DNA of 9,677 bases from Polaromonas sp. UBA5171 (GTDB lineage Bacteria; Pseudomonadota; Gammaproteobacteria; Burkholderiales; Burkholderiaceae_C): positions 1-9,677 of the forward strand of contig DHWX01000011.1 of the NCBI GenBank assembly GCA_002413395.1, in the 5' to 3' direction. Shown here piece by piece: positions 6,919 through 9,677 of this stretch. Under the pieces are notes generated by a model, which worked only from the letters and a program-made list of their open reading frames with translations, was not told the DNA's origin and did no database searches. Positions within the stretch are counted from its first letter, which is position 1; the number at the start of each line of letters is the position of its first letter. The position numbers and the translations under genes are program-made.

Positions 6919-7911
6919 TCACTGAAAGCCTAACACTGGGTGCGGCTTGTAAAGCTCTTCAAGCCGCTCGACCTCCTCCGTGCTCAATTGGAGCGTCAGG
7001 CCCGCAATGGCATCATCCAGATGCTGCAACTTCGATGCACCGATGATGGGGGCGGTCACGCCCGACTTGGAGAGCACCCACGCCAGTGCCACTTGCATCA
7101 CCGGCTTGCCGCGGGCTGCCGCTACTTCTGCCAGTCGTTCGGCGATGACGAAATCCTCGGGCTGGTAATACATGCCCTTGGCAAACTGGTCGCCCTTGGC
7201 GCGTTCGGTTTCGCCACCGTCCTTGTTGCGGTTGCCCGCCAGAAAGCCGCGTGCCAGCGGTGACCAGGGAATCACGCCGACGCCCATATCGCGGCACATG
7301 GGCAGCATTTCGCGCTCTTCCTCGCGGTTAACCAAGTTGTACTGGGGTTGCATGGACACAAACTCCGCCCAGCCCTTGCGTTGCGCCAGATGTTGCGCCT
7401 TGGAAAACTGCCATGCAAACATGGACGATGCGCCGATGTGGAGCGCCTTGCCCGCGCGCACCACGTCATTGAGTGCTTCCATGGTCTCTTCTATCGGGGT
7501 TTCGTAGTCCCAGCGGTGGAGCTGATAAAGGTCCACATAGTCCGTACCCAGTCGCTTGAGGCTGGCATCAATCGACGCCATGATGTGTTTGCGCGAAAGG
7601 CCGCGGCTGTTGGGGCCGTCGCCCATGGGCGAGAAGACCTTGGTGGCGAGTACCACTTCTTCACGGCGCGTGAAGTCGCGCACGGCCCGACCCAGGATTT
7701 CCTCACTGGCACCATAGGCATAGCCATCGGCCGTATCAAAGAAATTGATGCCAAGGTTCAAGGCCTTTTGAATAAAGGGGCGACTTTGCTCCTCGTTAAG
7801 TGTCCAGTCGGCATGGCGGTAACGGGTGGGATCGGCTTGGCCATAGGTCATGCAGCCCAAGCAGAGCCGCGAGACTTTGAGGCCAGAGCGGCCCAGGTTC
7901 ACATATTCCAT
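6919..7911 (-). CDS. aldo/keto reductase, YajO-like
   Basis: This is a cytosolic NADPH-dependent oxidoreductase of the aldo/keto reductase superfamily (TIM barrel, 330 residues). It starts MEYVNLGRSGLKVSRLCLG and ends near KPHPVLGF, a pattern I recall for E. coli YajO-type proteins. The catalytic tetrad is complete: Asp59 (FFDTADGY), Tyr64, Lys91 (LATKVF) and His132 (YQLHRWD). The C-terminal APIIGASKLQHLDD segment fits the cofactor-binding region. The ATG at 7909-7911 is preceded by AAGGAA at 6-nt spacing. The physiological substrate cannot be told from sequence. It lies upstream of pepE on the same strand and downstream of an IS5 remnant that separates it from otnI, so its original promoter may have been changed. 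Confidence 0.92.
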   Translation of the reverse strand: MEYVNLGRSGLKVSRLCLGCMTYGQADPTRYRHADWTLNEEQSRPFIQKALNLGINFFDTADGYAYGASEEILGRAVRDFTRREEVVLATKVFSPMGDGPNSRGLSRKHIMASIDASLKRLGTDYVDLYQLHRWDYETPIEETMEALNDVVRAGKALHIGASSMFAWQFSKAQHLAQRKGWAEFVSMQPQYNLVNREEEREMLPMCRDMGVGVIPWSPLARGFLAGNRNKDGGETERAKGDQFAKGMYYQPEDFVIAERLAEVAAARGKPVMQVALAWVLSKSGVTAPIIGASKLQHLDDAIAGLTLQLSTEEVERLEELYKPHPVLGFQ

Positions 7912-8019
7912 GGGAATTTCCTTGCGATTTTTGTGGAAGCTATGCAGTCCACATGGGCCGATCGATCAGAGGCATCATCCGCCAAAGCGCCTGGCGATGA
8001 ACAACGAATCCGCATAGAG
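7912..8019 (-). other. short leader region between IS5 remnant and aldo/keto reductase
   Basis: About 108 bp. On the minus strand the IS5 remnant's reading frame continues for 14 codons of unrelated sequence (LYADSLFIARRFGG) to a TGA. This may be the 3' tail of an unknown gene cut by the IS5 remnant. Otherwise I see only the reductase's ribosome binding site and no strong promoter boxes. Confidence 0.35.
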
Positions 8020-8198
8020 CCGACGCAATGCCTCGGTATATTCGGGCCACTTGGTGACTTCATAATTGGCCTTTGTGAACTTGTGACGACGGCTCTCGCT
8101 ATGTTTGTAGGGCACGGGCTGCTTTTGAAAGTGGAATCGACCCATATCATGCGAGTTCGCCAGGATGAAGCTAAAAATTCGATTTATGCAACAGCGCC
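8020..8198 (-). mobile_element. 5' remnant of a second IS5-family element
   Basis: The outer end at 8198 reads inward GGCGCTGTTGCATAAATCG, clearly related to the ends of the complete IS5 element, and a transposase start follows. GTG at 8113-8115 begins VPYKHSESRRHKF and continues for 32 codons to EALRR at 8020; 23 of 32 residues match the complete copy. Similarity stops abruptly there. The differences show a distinct, diverged relative rather than a fresh duplicate. The right-hand flank is the non-coding stretch after otnI. The remaining roughly 900 bp of the element are gone, so a deletion has joined it to the sequence upstream of the aldo/keto reductase. Confidence 0.8.
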
Positions 8199-8249
8199 GA
8201 GTCTCGGGGCGAACCAGTTATTGCACTGAAAACGAGGGGACCCCGACAG
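8199..8249 (-). other. short 3' region after otnI
   Basis: 51 bp between the otnI stop and the IS5 remnant. On the minus strand it contains GGGGTCCCCTCGTTTTC directly after the stop, a G/C-rich self-complementary patch followed by four T. The possible stem is short with a minimal loop, so it is at best a weak terminator. Confidence 0.25.
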
Positions 8250-9074
8250 TCACGATTGCATGAAGTTGTCGTTCCCCTCTAAGTACGGTTTGAGCCAACC
8301 TAATCCGGCGGACGTTCCACCCGCCTGCAGAGCCGCCTGGGGCCGGTACTCGCAACCCACCCAGCCTGTGTAGTCGAGTTCGTCCAGTACCGAAAACAGG
8401 TAGTGGTAGTTCAGCTCACCCATATCGGGCTCATGGCGCTGCGGCACGCCCGCAATCTGGATATGACCGACACGGCCGGTCGGCAGGTACTGACGGATCT
8501 TCATCGCGACGTCCCCCTCCATCACCTGGCAATGGTACAGGTCCATCTGCACCTTGAGGTTGGCTGCGCCCACATCGGCAAGCACTTTGTGGGCTTGGCC
8601 CTGGCGGTTCAGGTAGAAGCGCGGAATATCACGCGTGTTGATTGGTTCGACCAGGACATCGATGCCCTGCCTGGCAGCCTGTGCAGCAGCCCAACGCAGC
8701 TGATCGACATAGGTCGGGTAAAGCGCCTCGTGCGCCGAGCCAGCGGGCAGCAAACCAGCCATCACGTGGATGCGCGGGCATTCCAGGGCTGCCGCGTAAT
8801 CAAGTGCTATGGCAATGCCGGCGTAGAATTCCGCTTCGCGTCCGGGCAGGCAGGCGAGACCGCGCTCGCCAGCATCCCAGTCACCCGGCGGCGCATTGAA
8901 CAGTACCTGCTGCAATCCATTGGCCTTCAGGCGCGCGGCGATGTCGCGACTCGCGAAAGCATAGGGAAACAGATACTCGACCGCCTTGAAGCCGTCTTTG
9001 GCGGCGGCTTCAAAACGGTCCAAAAAATCAAGCTCGGAGTAGAGCATGGACAGGTTGGCAGCAAATTTAGGCAT
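8250..9074 (-). CDS. otnI: 2-oxo-tetronate isomerase OtnI (hydroxypyruvate isomerase family)
   Basis: This TIM-barrel isomerase is expected to convert 2-oxo-tetronate to 3-oxo-tetronate in four-carbon acid sugar breakdown; the older family name is hydroxypyruvate isomerase (Hyi). From the ATG at 9072-9074 it has 274 residues starting MPKFAANLSMLYSELDFLDR, the normal N-terminus. Metal and catalytic residues are visible: Glu143 (LVEPINTRDIP), Asp178 (QMDLYHCQ) and Glu242 (GCEYRP). HVMAGL (103-108) and HIQIAGVP (204-211) are also typical. The open frame extends far upstream of 9074, but that stretch overlaps otnC in another frame and resembles nothing. The start lies 5 bp after the otnC stop, which suggests translational coupling. 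The gene is intact, but its upstream operon has been cut. Hyi activity on hydroxypyruvate remains the alternative. Confidence 0.92.
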   Translation of the reverse strand: MPKFAANLSMLYSELDFLDRFEAAAKDGFKAVEYLFPYAFASRDIAARLKANGLQQVLFNAPPGDWDAGERGLACLPGREAEFYAGIAIALDYAAALECPRIHVMAGLLPAGSAHEALYPTYVDQLRWAAAQAARQGIDVLVEPINTRDIPRFYLNRQGQAHKVLADVGAANLKVQMDLYHCQVMEGDVAMKIRQYLPTGRVGHIQIAGVPQRHEPDMGELNYHYLFSVLDELDYTGWVGCEYRPQAALQAGGTSAGLGWLKPYLEGNDNFMQS

Positions 9075-9079
9075 AAGGT

Positions 9080-9660
9080 TTACCAGCGGGCGCCGAAGGT
9101 TTGGCGCAGTTGTTCGATTTGGGGATCGGTTAGCGGCTCGGGCGCGTGGGCGCTCAGGCTCAGAAGTCGGGCGGTTTCTTTCAGTTCTTCCAGCGTCGCC
9201 ATGGCAGCGGCGAGCGAGTCGTGCCAGACATTGGGGCCCAGTCGCTCCAGCATCACGGCACGGATCGGAGTGCCAGCCTGGCCATAGCGCGCAATGGTTT
9301 GCGCCACACTTTGAGCTGCCGCGGGGTCGCCGGGGCGGTGGTAGGCGATCACAGGCACATGACCGACCTTCATTACGAAGTAAGGTGTCAAAGCGGGCAA
9401 CAGTTCGGACTGACCCTGAAGTGGCGCCTGTAATGTCAGCGCTACACAGTGCGTGCTGTGGGTGTGGATGACACATCGGGTTTGCGGATCGAACGGGCTT
9501 GTCGTCGCGTAGATGGCGGTGTGCAGCGCTATCGTCTTGCCGGCCCTGTCACCGCTGCGTTGCTGAATTTTGGCGTCCAGCCGGGCAAGCCGGACTGGCT
9601 CGAGGTATCCCAGGCAGGCATCAGTGGGCGTGATCAGGAAGCCGCCACCTTCCGAGTCAT
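9080..9660 (-). pseudogene. otnC: 3-oxo-tetronate 4-phosphate decarboxylase OtnC (class II aldolase), 5'-truncated
   Basis: The family is zinc-dependent class II aldolases; OtnC decarboxylates 3-oxo-tetronate 4-phosphate to dihydroxyacetone phosphate. About 193 residues remain, running from GGGFLITPTDACLGYLEP through KTIALHTAIYA to the TAA at 9080-9082. The zinc-site motif is RCVIHTHSTH, with histidine codons at 9464-9466 and 9458-9460. LTPYFVMKVGHVPV and ATLEELKETARLL follow. Where many class II aldolases have L-x-x-HGP this protein has LERLGPNVWHDS, which I recall as normal in some OtnC relatives. In frame upstream, coding reaches 9659-9661 and then a TAG inside the edge repeat. The N-terminal 20-30 residues, with the start, are therefore lost to whatever lies beyond the window. 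It immediately precedes otnI. Confidence 0.88.
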
Positions 9661-9677
9661 CCTATTTCCGGCAGTTG
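9661..9677 (+). repeat. 17-bp edge repeat, right copy
   Basis: CCTATTTCCGGCAGTTG, the same outward-reading sequence as at 18-34 on the minus strand. It begins where otnC coding stops and runs to the end of the window, so the true match may be longer. It is probably the terminus of the same mobile element that truncates the IS630 gene on the left. Confidence 0.6.

Noticed and set aside
7348..8229. 293-residue plus-strand open frame
   Set aside because: Antisense to the aldo/keto reductase and crossing the IS5 remnant; no domain, and the reductase explains the sequence with all catalytic residues.
8403..9287. 294-residue plus-strand open frame
   Set aside because: Antisense to otnI and otnC with no recognisable domain; it is a by-product of G/C-rich coding on the other strand.
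9077..9476. Upstream extension of otnI to 9476 (a 408-residue open frame)
   Set aside because: The extra N-terminal stretch overlaps otnC on the same strand in another frame, has low-complexity Arg/Pro/Ala-rich sequence and no homology. MPKFAANLSMLY at 9074 is the family's normal start.
1..9677. CRISPR array, tRNA, rRNA, phage or toxin-antitoxin module
   Set aside because: No regularly spaced repeats, no cloverleaf or rRNA motif recognised, and no suitable paired small genes were found on reading both strands.

Overview
This 9.7 kb window looks like an accessory region of a Gram-negative proteobacterium, most likely a betaproteobacterium of the Burkholderiales type. That assignment is an inference from the general look of the OtnI/OtnC, YajO-like and IS proteins; no marker gene is present and no search was run. 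The window is a mosaic of mobile elements separated by pieces of host genes. I see no tRNA, rRNA, CRISPR array or phage structural gene.

Layout, left to right. A 17-bp sequence at 18-34 recurs in inverted orientation as the last 17 bases of the window (9661-9677); at each edge it cuts a gene short. Next comes a 3'-truncated IS630-family transposase on the minus strand (35-585) with a frame switch at an A7 run. After a non-coding gap with a plausible sigma-70-type promoter (818-847), a family I CoA-transferase alpha-subunit gene begins at 941. It is cut after about 181 codons by a Tn3-family element (1486-4611). That element has 39-bp perfect inverted repeats and only a transposase gene, whose reading frame is broken by three apparent single-base indels. 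The element's right end cuts into the HKD motif of a phospholipase D/cardiolipin synthase-type gene, of which 32 codons remain (4612-4708). An intact IS5-family element (4709-5801) follows and abuts the first 53 codons of a universal stress protein gene on the minus strand (5802-5962).

The right half is all on the minus strand. In transcription order it holds a 5'-truncated otnC (9080-9660), otnI (8250-9074), a 5' remnant of a second, diverged IS5-type element (8020-8198), a YajO-like aldo/keto reductase (6919-7911) and peptidase E (6174-6866). OtnC and OtnI belong to the four-carbon acid sugar (tetronate) pathway: OtnI isomerises 2-oxo-tetronate to 3-oxo-tetronate, and OtnC decarboxylates the 4-phosphate. 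The kinase and dehydrogenase partners are absent here, and otnC has lost its start.

The only intact, probably functional genes are the IS5 transposase, pepE, the aldo/keto reductase and otnI. Neither complete element is flanked by a target-site duplication, and the flanks of each belong to unrelated genes. The region therefore seems to have been assembled by IS-mediated deletion or recombination rather than by simple insertions. I did not find a convincing new defence or metabolic system. The most interesting signals are the paired edge repeats, the Tn3 element with atypical ends, and the possible frameshift site in the IS630 gene.
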